In this document: positions 15,171 through 23,387 of the stretch, one piece after another
Position numbering within the stretch: position 1 is the first letter of the stretch
Layout: every line of letters begins with the position of its first letter
Assembly (NCBI GenBank): GCA_046155605.1
Contig: JBJXFQ010000035.1
Span: 1 to 28,866 of the forward strand
Length of the DNA: 28,866 nucleotides
Reading direction: 5' to 3'
Source of the DNA: JAEUIZ01 sp046155605
Lineage (GTDB): Bacteria; Planctomycetota; Phycisphaerae; Phycisphaerales; UBA1924
Made by a program: the position numbers and the translations under genes
Notes under the pieces: generated by a model
Seen by the model: the letters and a program-made list of their open reading frames with translations, nothing else
The model's database searches: none
Told to the model about the DNA's origin: nothing

Positions 15171-17486
15171 CTACGGGCAACCTCTTGCGAAGGCGTTCAT
15201 GAAGCAGATGAAGTCGCGCACGTCGAGCACCGGCGGCACGGCGGACTCGTCGCAGTTGGTATAGCCCTCGCCCGCGGCGAAGGCGGCCTGGAAGCAGAGG
15301 AAATCGCTGACGCTCAGGACCGACGGGATCGAGGAGTAGTCGCAGTTGGCGTAACAGGCGGGCGGTGGCTCGCAGGCAGTAGAGGCCCAGTAGTAGGACT
15401 GTTGACCACCAGCGGATTTGAACTCACCGCCGACGAGAAGTCGGGTGGGGGTTGAATGCAGCGTGGAGGCATAGCCCGAAAGGCCAGCCCCGAGCGGGCG
15501 GAGTTGCGATCCGTCCCAGCGCGCGATTCCGAAGATGGAAACTGGACCGGGGGTGTTGATGCCACCACCAATGATGAGTTCGTTGTTGAAGACGGCGAGC
15601 GACTGAAGGCTGCCGCCGAAGAGCGACAGAACGATGGCCCAGTGATCGCCGCGCCACTCAAGAAGACGAGGCGGTGTATCGCAATAGCACGCCGTGGCTG
15701 CGACCAAGCGATCGCGGAAGATGGAGAACGCGTGGACATTTCCCACTCCTGGCAGTGGCATGGGAAGCCAGGTGGAGCCGTTCCATCGCGCCGCACCTCG
15801 GCTGGGATGGCCGTTGGCGGTGAGTACATATCCGCCGGCGATGATGTGGCCCTGAAAGGAATGGAGGGCGAGGACTCCGCCGGTAATGGCGTTGGTCGTG
15901 GTGCCGACGCTCGACCATTGCGCGCCGTCCCACTTGGCGATGGAGACTTGCTGCGTGCCGTTGATGAGCATGTACTCGCCCGCGGCGTACAGGGTGTCGT
16001 CATGCACCAGGAGCGCGTGGACGATGGCGGACGAGCCAACGCCTAGGCCGGAGGCGAGGGGTCGCCAGGTGGTACCGTTCCATGCGGCGATGCCGGCGGC
16101 TGGAGCACCGGCGGCGAACTGGAACTTGCCGGCGACGATGAGTTCGTTGCGGAAGACGGTCATGGCGCGGACGCCGTTGCCGATGAGAGGGGTGGTGGAA
16201 CCAACGCCGGTGCCGAGGGGGTGGAAGGTGGTGCCATCCCAGCGTGTGACATGATTGACGCGGCGGCCGCCGGCGACGGAGAAGTCGCCACCGAGGATGA
16301 GGTCACCTTGGAACTCGGCGAAGGCGCGCACGGGAGCGCCGAGCCCGCGGCCGAGGGTGTCCCATCCTGAGGCGTCGTAGGCGAGGATACCGAAGCGGGT
16401 GGACAAACCGCTGCCCGGGTTGCCGTCGACGAAGAGAAACCCACCGATAACGAAGCGGCTGTTGTAACTAGCGAGCGCATTGATATTGTTGAGACGGAAG
16501 AGGGGATCGGCGGGAACTGCGGGGTTCCATTGAGTGCCGCTCCATCGGTAGATGGTGTCGGGAGTGGTGCTCGGGTTGAGGCGCGAGGTCACATAGAGCG
16601 AGCCATCGATGACGGTGGCATTGGCCGCACCGGCCACAAAGCCTGAGCCAAGCGGCGTCCATGTGCTTCCATCCCATGCCGCAACGTTGGGAAGCGAAGT
16701 GGGACCGGACGCGCTGAACTCGCCCGCCGCGATCAGACGCCCGTCAAAGACAGCAAGCGAGTCAAGGCGGATGCCGACGAGGCCGCTGCCGACGGCGCTC
16801 CAAGTTGTGCCGTTCCATCGCACGATGGCGTTGATGGGCTGTCCGCCCGCGAAAGCGAACAAGCCAGCCGCGTACAGATCGCCTGTGTACGTCGCGAGCG
16901 TGTAGACACCGTGTCCGGTGATGCCGCCGCTCATGGCGTGCCAGGCCGAGCCGTCCCAGCGCGCGATTCGGGAGGTGCCGGGGACCGCATCGGCGGCACC
17001 AAAGATGCCACCGACGATGAGATCGCCGTTGTAATAGGTGGCGGCGTACGCGGCAGCGTCAAGGCCGCCCGCCAGGGCGCGCCACTGCGTGCCGTCCCAC
17101 TCGGCGACGTTCTTGGCGGCAACGCCGGCGACGGAGGTGAACTGCCCGGCGATGACGACGCGATTGCCGTTGATGGCGATGGCGAGGATCAGGCCGTTGG
17201 TCGAGCCCAGGGGCGTGGACCACTGCCGGCCGTCCCATGCGGCGAGGTTGCCGGCGGGGATGTCGCCCGCGGCGCTGAACTCGCCGGCGACGAGGAGGAG
17301 GGTCGGATTTGGGCCTGGGCCGTCAGGATCCCAGTGGGCGAAGGCGTGGACATAACCGTCGATGGAGGCGGCACCGGTAGCGGGATGCCAGGCGGACGTG
17401 CATGGCTGGGCACGGGCCGGGGGGCTCGCGGCGAGCATGACGAGGCACCAAAGGAAGAACGCGACCGCACGCAGAGTGGTCTTCAT
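15171..17486 (-). CDS. Large secreted repeat propeller protein with GC-type dockerin-like module
   Basis: The 771-aa protein starts at ATG 17486, seven bases after GGAG; upstream in-frame starts would bury the signal peptide (residues 1-27, ending in ARAQ). Twelve or more repeats of about 45-50 residues follow the pattern 'aWDGt.W..LG.G......v.al.v....LyvgG.F..ag', for example NVAEWDGTQWRALAGGL and VTRWDGTTFHPLGTG. These resemble Kelch/delta-60-type propeller blades, enough for two propellers. The dockerin-like module (711-771) has the six cysteines but unusual halves (SVSDF and DVRDF). The gene has its own promoter and its own terminator. Function is unknown; adhesion or display on the surface is the usual guess for such folds. 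Confidence 0.87.
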   Translation of the reverse strand: MKTTLRAVAFFLWCLVMLAASPPARAQPCTSAWHPATGAASIDGYVHAFAHWDPDGPGPNPTLLLVAGEFSAAGDIPAGNLAAWDGRQWSTPLGSTNGLILAIAINGNRVVIAGQFTSVAGVAAKNVAEWDGTQWRALAGGLDAAAYAATYYNGDLIVGGIFGAADAVPGTSRIARWDGSAWHAMSGGITGHGVYTLATYTGDLYAAGLFAFAGGQPINAIVRWNGTTWSAVGSGLVGIRLDSLAVFDGRLIAAGEFSASGPTSLPNVAAWDGSTWTPLGSGFVAGAANATVIDGSLYVTSRLNPSTTPDTIYRWSGTQWNPAVPADPLFRLNNINALASYNSRFVIGGFLFVDGNPGSGLSTRFGILAYDASGWDTLGRGLGAPVRAFAEFQGDLILGGDFSVAGGRRVNHVTRWDGTTFHPLGTGVGSTTPLIGNGVRAMTVFRNELIVAGKFQFAAGAPAAGIAAWNGTTWRPLASGLGVGSSAIVHALLVHDDTLYAAGEYMLINGTQQVSIAKWDGAQWSSVGTTTNAITGGVLALHSFQGHIIAGGYVLTANGHPSRGAARWNGSTWLPMPLPGVGNVHAFSIFRDRLVAATACYCDTPPRLLEWRGDHWAIVLSLFGGSLQSLAVFNNELIIGGGINTPGPVSIFGIARWDGSQLRPLGAGLSGYASTLHSTPTRLLVGGEFKSAGGQQSYYWASTACEPPPACYANCDYSSIPSVLSVSDFLCFQAAFAAGEGYTNCDESAVPPVLDVRDFICFMNAFARGCP

Positions 17487-17578
17487 GATCGTCTCCGAGA
17501 TGTGCGGCGGTGGCTCGTCAGGTCGAGCAAATGAATAAGAGCAACGGCAATGACGACCGCCCGCCGCTGGACACGCGC

Positions 17579-17606
17579 AGCATACATGATGCTTCGAGCG
17601 TGTCAA
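17579..17606 (-). promoter_or_regulatory. Promoter of the 771-aa gene
   Basis: On the minus strand, TTGACA (17606-17601) and TATGCT (17584-17579) have a 16-base spacer. The leader to ATG 17486 is about 85 bases. Confidence 0.65.
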
Positions 17607-17654
17607 GATGAATTATCGTGCCGGCGACGTGGAGTAGGAAGTGAAGGCGGCTCT

Positions 17655-19016
17655 TTACGGACATCCCGCTCCGAAGGCGTTGAGGAAGCAGGTGTAGTCG
17701 TTGATGTTGAGCGCGGGCGGGATCGAGGAGCCGTCACAGTTGGCGTAGGGGTCGCCTGTGGCGAAGCGGTTGATGAAGCAGGAGAAGTCGTTGATATTGA
17801 GGATCGGGGCGACGGTGGAGCCGTCGCAGTTGGCGTAGCACGCACCGCCGCTGGGGGCCTGGACGGCGAAGGAGACGGAGCCGGGGGTGAAGGGCTTGAA
17901 GAGGCCGAGCGTCGCGGTGGCGGTGGTCGGCGCGGTCGGGGCTTCGAACCAGAAGTTGAACATGGTGCCCCAGCGGATGGCGTTGGAGTTGGCGTTCTGC
18001 GCAAAGGTCTGGGGGCTGCTCCAGGTAATGGCACCGGCGGCGACGGAGACGGTCCACGGCGTGTTGCTAGTGATGTCCCCGGAGTGGGCGACTGGGGCGT
18101 TGAAGCCGATGTTTGTGGGCGTCACGCCAACCGGGATGGGGACGCTGAAGGAGCCGCCGGAGCGATCGCTGTTGAGGTTGAAGACGGCGTAGTCGTATCG
18201 CCACATGCCGTTGCCGAGGTCGCGGGCCTTGCAAGCGTGCCAGAAGGTTCCTTCGCCGGGAACGGTGGCTTGGCCGATGGCGACGTCGACATCGGGGATG
18301 TTGGCACCGAGGCCGTGGTCGCGCCAGGCGCGGATGGCCGGGATGCGGGTCTGCTGGGAGTTGGCGACGAGGTTGAGGTTGAAGGAGGCATCAACGGTAA
18401 CGCGCTTGTAGGTGGCGTTGTTGCCGGCATTGGCGTTGGCGGCGTCATCGGTGCCGACATAGACGCCCTCGACGAAGTAGCGAGCGTTGGGGAAGTTGGC
18501 AGCGGTGACGTCGGACTGGGCGATCTGCAGACGCTTAAAGATGGCGTCGCCGGTGGTGCCGGCGAAAGACTGGAACGTGCCGCTGTACCCGTTGACGGCC
18601 CAGCGCGGTGCGAGGCGTGATTGCTGGCTGTTCCAACTCGCGCTGTAGACATCGAGGCAACCGACGCCAAGCAACTGGCCGCCGACGTTATTGCAGGTGC
18701 CGCAGCCGGGGTTGGATTGGGCACCGGCGCAGCAGGCGGTCTTGACCCAACTCATGCCGAGTTGCATGAGGCGACCGTCGTGGAGGCGGTAGGCGTTCAT
18801 GGCGAGGCCCGGGGTGCCGTTGCCGAGCCAGAGGAGGTTCTGGTTACCGATGTTGCAGGTGTGGCTGCCGAGGGAGTAGGCACGCATCGAGCCAACGGCA
18901 CCGTGATTGGAGATGCTGAGGATGTCGAGCAGGGTGACATCCGGGCCGGTCTGGGCGTGGGCGTGGGCCGCGAGGGCGGCGGCGATGAGGGCGGAACGGT
19001 GGAGGAGTGTGGGCAT
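17655..19016 (-). CDS. Secreted protein of unnamed planctomycete family with GC-type dockerin-like module
   Basis: The 453-aa product starts at ATG 19016; an upstream in-frame ATG at 19061 would add 15 residues before the signal peptide (MPTLLHRSALIAAALAAHAH). No good ribosome site is seen for either. The body begins with a strand describing a named state ('DVTLLDILSISNHGAVGSMRAYSLGSH' style). It continues with CNIGNQNLLWLG, QLGMSWVKTACCAG, LGVGCLDVYSASWN, IFKRLQIAQSDV and RYFVEGVYVGTDDA. I recall this arrangement as a recurrent exported family with no assigned function, but cannot verify that here. A Cys-rich stretch (KTACCAGAQSNPGCGTCN) may form disulfides or bind metal. The dockerin-like module is at 393-453. 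Confidence 0.8.
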   Translation of the reverse strand: MPTLLHRSALIAAALAAHAHAQTGPDVTLLDILSISNHGAVGSMRAYSLGSHTCNIGNQNLLWLGNGTPGLAMNAYRLHDGRLMQLGMSWVKTACCAGAQSNPGCGTCNNVGGQLLGVGCLDVYSASWNSQQSRLAPRWAVNGYSGTFQSFAGTTGDAIFKRLQIAQSDVTAANFPNARYFVEGVYVGTDDAANANAGNNATYKRVTVDASFNLNLVANSQQTRIPAIRAWRDHGLGANIPDVDVAIGQATVPGEGTFWHACKARDLGNGMWRYDYAVFNLNSDRSGGSFSVPIPVGVTPTNIGFNAPVAHSGDITSNTPWTVSVAAGAITWSSPQTFAQNANSNAIRWGTMFNFWFEAPTAPTTATATLGLFKPFTPGSVSFAVQAPSGGACYANCDGSTVAPILNINDFSCFINRFATGDPYANCDGSSIPPALNINDYTCFLNAFGAGCP

Positions 19017-19089
19017 GGGAATCGCCTGTGTGGGGTGAGGGTGACGGAACGACATCGACATCAGCGCGGCCCTCTTGGGGCACGGGGAA

Positions 19090-19116
19090 ATGGTAGCCGT
19101 GGGCGAACGCGGTCAA
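19090..19116 (-). promoter_or_regulatory. Possible promoter of the 453-aa gene
   Basis: On the minus strand, TTGACC (19116-19111) and TACCAT (19095-19090) are separated by only 15 bases, shorter than optimal, so the call is weak. Confidence 0.35.
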
Positions 19117-19159
19117 CCTAGGCGTGGTTGATGCCGGGAGCGTGGCTGGCGTCGCTGGT

Positions 19160-21676
19160 TCAGGTACAGCCGGCTCCGAAGGCATTGAGGAAGCAAACGA
19201 AGTCATTCACGTTGAGAACGGGCGGCGTGGTGGAGTTGTCGCAGTTGGCATACAAGTCGCCCGCGGCGAAGCGGTTGAGGAAGCAGGTGAAGTCGTTGAC
19301 GTTGAGGATTGGCGCGGCGGTGCTGCCGTCGCAGTTGGCGTAGCAGGCTGGGGGCAGGGTGGCGTCGCCGAGGAAGATGCCGCGGCCGTGGGTGACGACC
19401 ATCATCGTCGTGTTATTGCGCCAGTTGATCTCCTCGATGGGGACCATGCCGACGCCGGGCGTGACGGGTGCCCACGAGCCGCCGTTGTCGGTGGAGAGGA
19501 AGAGGCCGATGTCGGTGCCGGCATAGAGGCGGTTGGAATCGAGCGGGTGGTTGACGATGGTGGAGATGGCGATGGCGGGGAGAGCGCCGATGCCGCTGCC
19601 GGAGGCGTTCTGCCAGGTGGTGCCGCCGTCGGCGGATTTCCAGACGTTATTGGAGGAGTAGGTCATGAACGAGACGTAGACGCGGTTGGGGTTGTTGCGG
19701 TCGACGTGGATCCAGTTGAGCCAGCGGTCGGGTAGGCCGGGCGCGTTGGTATCGATCTGCGTCCAAGTGGGTGTGGCGGCGGTGCCGTTGGTGGTCTTGT
19801 AGAGGTTCCCGTTGTTGTGCCCGACGTAGATGATGTCGGAGTTGCCACGAGCGACGGCGATGGAGGCGATGTTGCGCGGGTCGTTCTGAACGTAGTGGTC
19901 CGGGGGTGGGCCGGCGGGCGAGAGCGAGGGCGCGGCGCTGCCGGCGGCGGGGCTGAGGGCGGGCAGAGGCGTGGGCTCGGGGCGCGGGAGCGAGCCTTTG
20001 ATGATCGCCCAGGTCGGGCCGGTCATTTTGACGTTGTTGCTGCGCCAGAGGCTGCGTCCGCCGGCGAGGATGCGGTTGGGGTTGTTGGGGTCGAGGATGA
20101 AGGGAGGGATGAAGTTGCAGTTGGTTGTCTGAGCCTCGGTGATGGGGCCCGCGGCGGTGTTGTAAATGGAAGTAGCAGAGACGCCGCCGTTGGAAGACCG
20201 GGCGATGGCGAGGCGCTGAGAGGCACCGTAGAAGAAGTTGGGGTCGGTGGGGTCAGAGAGACCGCGAGTGCCGTCGCCGCCGATGAGCGACGTCCAGCCG
20301 TTGAAGTTACCGTTGTAACGGAGCGTGAAGTTGTCCTGGGCGCCGGCGACGACGACGCCGGAGGCATCGTTGATGGCCCCGCCGTAGAACTGGGTGATGG
20401 AAAGATTGGTGTTGAGGGAGACGTAGGTGTTGGTGGTGGAGTCGTTGGCGCGAAAGACGCCGCCGTCGGTGGAGAAGTAGATGATGCGGTTGGTGGTGCC
20501 GTTGTACTGGGGGTGCGAGAGGATAAGGTGGTGGTCGGCGTGCATGGCCGGGTTGACGCCATAGGCTGTGGTGAGGTTGACGCCCGCGTCGGTGGATCTG
20601 GCGAGGGGCTGGCCGCCGATGATGATGAGGTTGGGGTTGGTGGGATCGACCCAGACGACGCCGGTGTAGGCACCGAGGGTGGAGACACCCGTGCCGGAGG
20701 TCTGGAGGGTGTACGACTGCCCGCCGTTGGTCGAGCGATAGGCTCGCCAGCGGCCACCCGTGGATACGCCGGCAAAGACGGTGCTCGGGCTGCTGCGGGC
20801 GTATTCGAGTTCGACGCGGACGGAACCGGCGGCGATGCCCGTCGCGGCGGTCCAGGTGAGCCCGCCGTCGGTCGAGTATTGCGGCGTGGCGTCCTTGCGC
20901 CCCGCGACGGCGAGCAAGCCGTTGGAGGGGTTGAACTCGACGTCGAGGACGTTGCCGACGTGGACGCGCGTCCAGTTGACGCCGGCGTCGGTTGTGCGCC
21001 AGATGCCGCTGCCCGTGGCGGCGAGCATGACGGTGCTGCTCCCGGGTTGGAACGCGATGCGATTGACCCAATACCAGTCGGGGCTGGTGGTGCTGGTGAG
21101 TTGCGTGAAGGTGAGGCCGGCATCGGTGGTCTTGAAGATTCCCGCACCGCGGACGGCGGCGGTGTTGGAGGTTCCCTCAACGGTGTCGAAAACGCCCTCG
21201 CCCGTGCCGACGTAGATCGTGTTGGGGTTGTTGGGGTCCATGGCCATGGAGCCGATGGTGAGGGTGGGGACGAACTCCTGGAGGGGTTGCCAGGTGGTGC
21301 CGCCGGTGGTGGTTTTCCAAACGCCGCCGGTTGCGGCCCCGATATAGATGGTGTTGGCATCGGTGGGATGGATGAGCATGGCGCGGACGCGGCCGCCGAT
21401 GTTGCCGGGACCGATGTTGGTAAAGGCCGGGCCGTCGAGGGGATTGAAGGGCTTGGAGGCGAGCATGGCGTCGCGGTGGTGCTTGGCGCTCATGATGGCG
21501 TTGTGTGGGATGACGCCGCTGGGGCCGGCGCGCTGCTCGAAGCGGAAGCGCATGGCATCGCGGCCTTCGAGCGCCTCGTCCTCGTGGGCGAGGCGAGAGT
21601 TCTGGCAGGACGCGAGGCCGACGCAGGCCCCGACGCAGGCGGTAAGTCCGAGGGACGAGACGAATCGTGAACGCAT
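19160..21676 (-). CDS. Sortilin/BNR-like propeller lipoprotein with GC-type dockerin-like module
   Basis: The 838-aa protein starts at ATG 21676, eight bases after GGAG. Its N-terminus is a lipoprotein signal with lipobox LASC and Cys24 as the lipidated residue. Propeller blades of the BNR/VPS10 (sortilin) type follow, with Asp-box-like motifs and phrases such as 'TIYIGAATGGVWKTTTGGTTW', 'GIFKTTDAGLTF', 'GIWRTTDAGVNW', 'NVWKSADGGTTW' and 'GLFLSTDNGGSW'. Residues 778-838 are the dockerin-like module with NVNDF twice. Similar proteins are often annotated as glycosyl-hydrolase-like, but no catalytic residues can be assigned, so a binding role is more likely. A promoter with TATGCT precedes it. 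Confidence 0.88.
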   Translation of the reverse strand: MRSRFVSSLGLTACVGACVGLASCQNSRLAHEDEALEGRDAMRFRFEQRAGPSGVIPHNAIMSAKHHRDAMLASKPFNPLDGPAFTNIGPGNIGGRVRAMLIHPTDANTIYIGAATGGVWKTTTGGTTWQPLQEFVPTLTIGSMAMDPNNPNTIYVGTGEGVFDTVEGTSNTAAVRGAGIFKTTDAGLTFTQLTSTTSPDWYWVNRIAFQPGSSTVMLAATGSGIWRTTDAGVNWTRVHVGNVLDVEFNPSNGLLAVAGRKDATPQYSTDGGLTWTAATGIAAGSVRVELEYARSSPSTVFAGVSTGGRWRAYRSTNGGQSYTLQTSGTGVSTLGAYTGVVWVDPTNPNLIIIGGQPLARSTDAGVNLTTAYGVNPAMHADHHLILSHPQYNGTTNRIIYFSTDGGVFRANDSTTNTYVSLNTNLSITQFYGGAINDASGVVVAGAQDNFTLRYNGNFNGWTSLIGGDGTRGLSDPTDPNFFYGASQRLAIARSSNGGVSATSIYNTAAGPITEAQTTNCNFIPPFILDPNNPNRILAGGRSLWRSNNVKMTGPTWAIIKGSLPRPEPTPLPALSPAAGSAAPSLSPAGPPPDHYVQNDPRNIASIAVARGNSDIIYVGHNNGNLYKTTNGTAATPTWTQIDTNAPGLPDRWLNWIHVDRNNPNRVYVSFMTYSSNNVWKSADGGTTWQNASGSGIGALPAIAISTIVNHPLDSNRLYAGTDIGLFLSTDNGGSWAPVTPGVGMVPIEEINWRNNTTMMVVTHGRGIFLGDATLPPACYANCDGSTAAPILNVNDFTCFLNRFAAGDLYANCDNSTTPPVLNVNDFVCFLNAFGAGCT

Positions 21677-21713
21677 GGTGAAGTCTCCGCTGGCCCAAAT
21701 CGGGCGCATGTGC

Positions 21714-21741
21714 AGCATACCGGAACTCGGCGGGATGTCCA
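21714..21741 (-). promoter_or_regulatory. Promoter of the BNR lipoprotein gene
   Basis: On the minus strand, TGGACA (21741-21736) and TATGCT (21719-21714) have a 16-base spacer, followed by GC as in two other promoters of the cluster. The gap up to 21893 holds no other feature I can support. Confidence 0.55.
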
Positions 21742-21893
21742 GAGCGATATTCAAAGCCCGAAGCGGCCAGGCATGGCGAAGGCGGACCTTGGCACGCCCG
21801 TGCAAGGCTGCTGGGGACGATCAAATGAGGTGCAGGCAACCGAAAGGGGCTATGGCCACCTCAACCGGAACAAGCAGGTTCGAGCCCCGAGGC

Positions 21894-23336
21894 TTATGGT
21901 GCCGAACAGCCTGCGGAGAACTTATTGAGGAAGCAGGTGAAGTCGTTGACGTTGAGGACGGGGACGGCGGTGCTGGCGTCGCAGTTGGCGAGGGAGTTGC
22001 CGGCAGCGAAGCGGTTATTGAAACAGGTGAAATCGTTGACGTTGAGGAAGGGCGTGGCTGTGCTCGAATCGCAGTTGGCGAAGCAGGCCGCGGCTGGAAC
22101 GATGTAATACTCAGCGAGCGGGAGGAGGCCGGCGAGTGCTTCCTGGCAATTTGGGAGGATCTCGGAGACGGGCGGCTGGAAACTGTTGCCGCTGAGTTCG
22201 AGGGTCCAGGACATTTTGCCGTGGACGCCGTAGGTGTAATCGCGGGTGTTGCCGTTGTTGAGGTAGAGAATGACGGAACCCTGGCCATAGGGGTAGGGCG
22301 TGCCGCGGACGGACTGGAGTCCGGCCTGAACGATGGCACCGAGCGTGTTCATCAGCGGCAGGTCGGTCGGCGGGGTGGTGGTGTAGCCCCATGGCGAGAG
22401 GAACATCTGGCCGTTGGTGTGGATATCCCAGTGGACCTTGAGGCGACCCTGGGCGGCGAGGGAATCAACGAGGGTCTTGATCCCAGCGATCTCAGGCTCG
22501 GACCAGGCGGCGGGCCCGCGATAGGTCTCGGAGCAGGTATTGCCGCTGGACCCGGTATTGTCGAATCCCCACTGGAAGCCCCAGTTGCGGTTCAGGTCGA
22601 CGCCGTCGCAGGAGCCCGGATTATCGCGCCGGTTCTTGCGCCACTGCGAGTTGGTGGTGCGTGAGTACTCGTAGCCGTCCGGGTTGACGCTGGGGATGAT
22701 ATAGAAGTCGATGTTGTCGACGATGTTGCGGATGCGGGAGTCGGTGGCATAGGTCTCGAGGAAGCGGTCGAGGATGTACATCGAGGCGTGCGGGGTAATC
22801 CACTCGCGGGCGTGCTGGTTGGATTGGATGACGAAGGCCGGGCGGTTGGTGGTGCTGCCGGAGCCTGTGACGCGGACCATCCGGATCGGACGGTTCTGGA
22901 TCGAGGTGCCGATGGTGGAGACGGAAGCGAGGGTCGGGAAGGCAGCGACCAGGGAGTCGATGCGTGTGTTGATCTCGGCGAGGGAGCGATAGGTGACGAA
23001 CCAGGCCGGGTCGTCGCCGGCGCGGATGGCGTCGTCGTCGCGGGCGATCTGGTCGAGGTGGGCCTGGAGGTCTTGAAGGACGACGGTGTGGCGGATGCCG
23101 GAATCGAGGAAGGTCTGGAAGCGCTCTGGCGAGAGGCGGACGTCGAAGGTGCCGATGCCCGAGCCCTCGCAGGTGAGGATGTCGTCGGCAAGGGAGCGGA
23201 CGGTCATCAACTGGCGGGCGGTCGTGGGCGTGACGCGGACGACGCGATGCCCCTCGTAGCGCACGGGCTCTTGCGCAGAGGCGGCGGTGCCAGCGGCGAG
23301 CAGAACAATCGCGACGAGCGAGCGACGAGTGAGCAT
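21894..23336 (-). CDS. Secreted M14 zinc carboxypeptidase with propeptide and GC-type dockerin-like module
   Basis: The 480-aa enzyme starts at ATG 23336, six bases after AAGGAG. It has a signal peptide (1-22), then an M14-type propeptide (about 23-105: VRYEGHRVVRV, GIGTFDVRLSPERFQTFLDSGI). The peptidase domain follows, with zinc ligands H175 and E178 (NQHAREW) and H306 (DIHTNG), substrate-binding arginines in RKNRRDNPG and DLNRNWGFQW, and the catalytic glutamate E380 (WTLEL). All key residues are present, so it should remove C-terminal residues from extracellular peptides once the propeptide is cut. The dockerin-like module (418-480) ends in Gly-Cys-Ser-Ala-Pro. The gap to the upstream gene is about 51 bases with no clear promoter, so the two are probably one operon. 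Confidence 0.94.
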   Translation of the reverse strand: MLTRRSLVAIVLLAAGTAASAQEPVRYEGHRVVRVTPTTARQLMTVRSLADDILTCEGSGIGTFDVRLSPERFQTFLDSGIRHTVVLQDLQAHLDQIARDDDAIRAGDDPAWFVTYRSLAEINTRIDSLVAAFPTLASVSTIGTSIQNRPIRMVRVTGSGSTTNRPAFVIQSNQHAREWITPHASMYILDRFLETYATDSRIRNIVDNIDFYIIPSVNPDGYEYSRTTNSQWRKNRRDNPGSCDGVDLNRNWGFQWGFDNTGSSGNTCSETYRGPAAWSEPEIAGIKTLVDSLAAQGRLKVHWDIHTNGQMFLSPWGYTTTPPTDLPLMNTLGAIVQAGLQSVRGTPYPYGQGSVILYLNNGNTRDYTYGVHGKMSWTLELSGNSFQPPVSEILPNCQEALAGLLPLAEYYIVPAAACFANCDSSTATPFLNVNDFTCFNNRFAAGNSLANCDASTAVPVLNVNDFTCFLNKFSAGCSAP

Positions 23337-23387
23337 GACCAACTCCTTGCCGCGCTAAAGCGGCTGCGGTGTCCGATCCACGAGGCG

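Noticed and set aside
19817..21670. Plus-strand open frame of about 617 codons
   Set aside because: Antisense to the BNR propeller lipoprotein, low complexity, no ribosome site or recognisable domain.
21780..21893. Possible terminator or small RNA after the M14 gene ending at 21894
   Set aside because: I found only weak, poorly paired stems and no T-tract on the minus strand.
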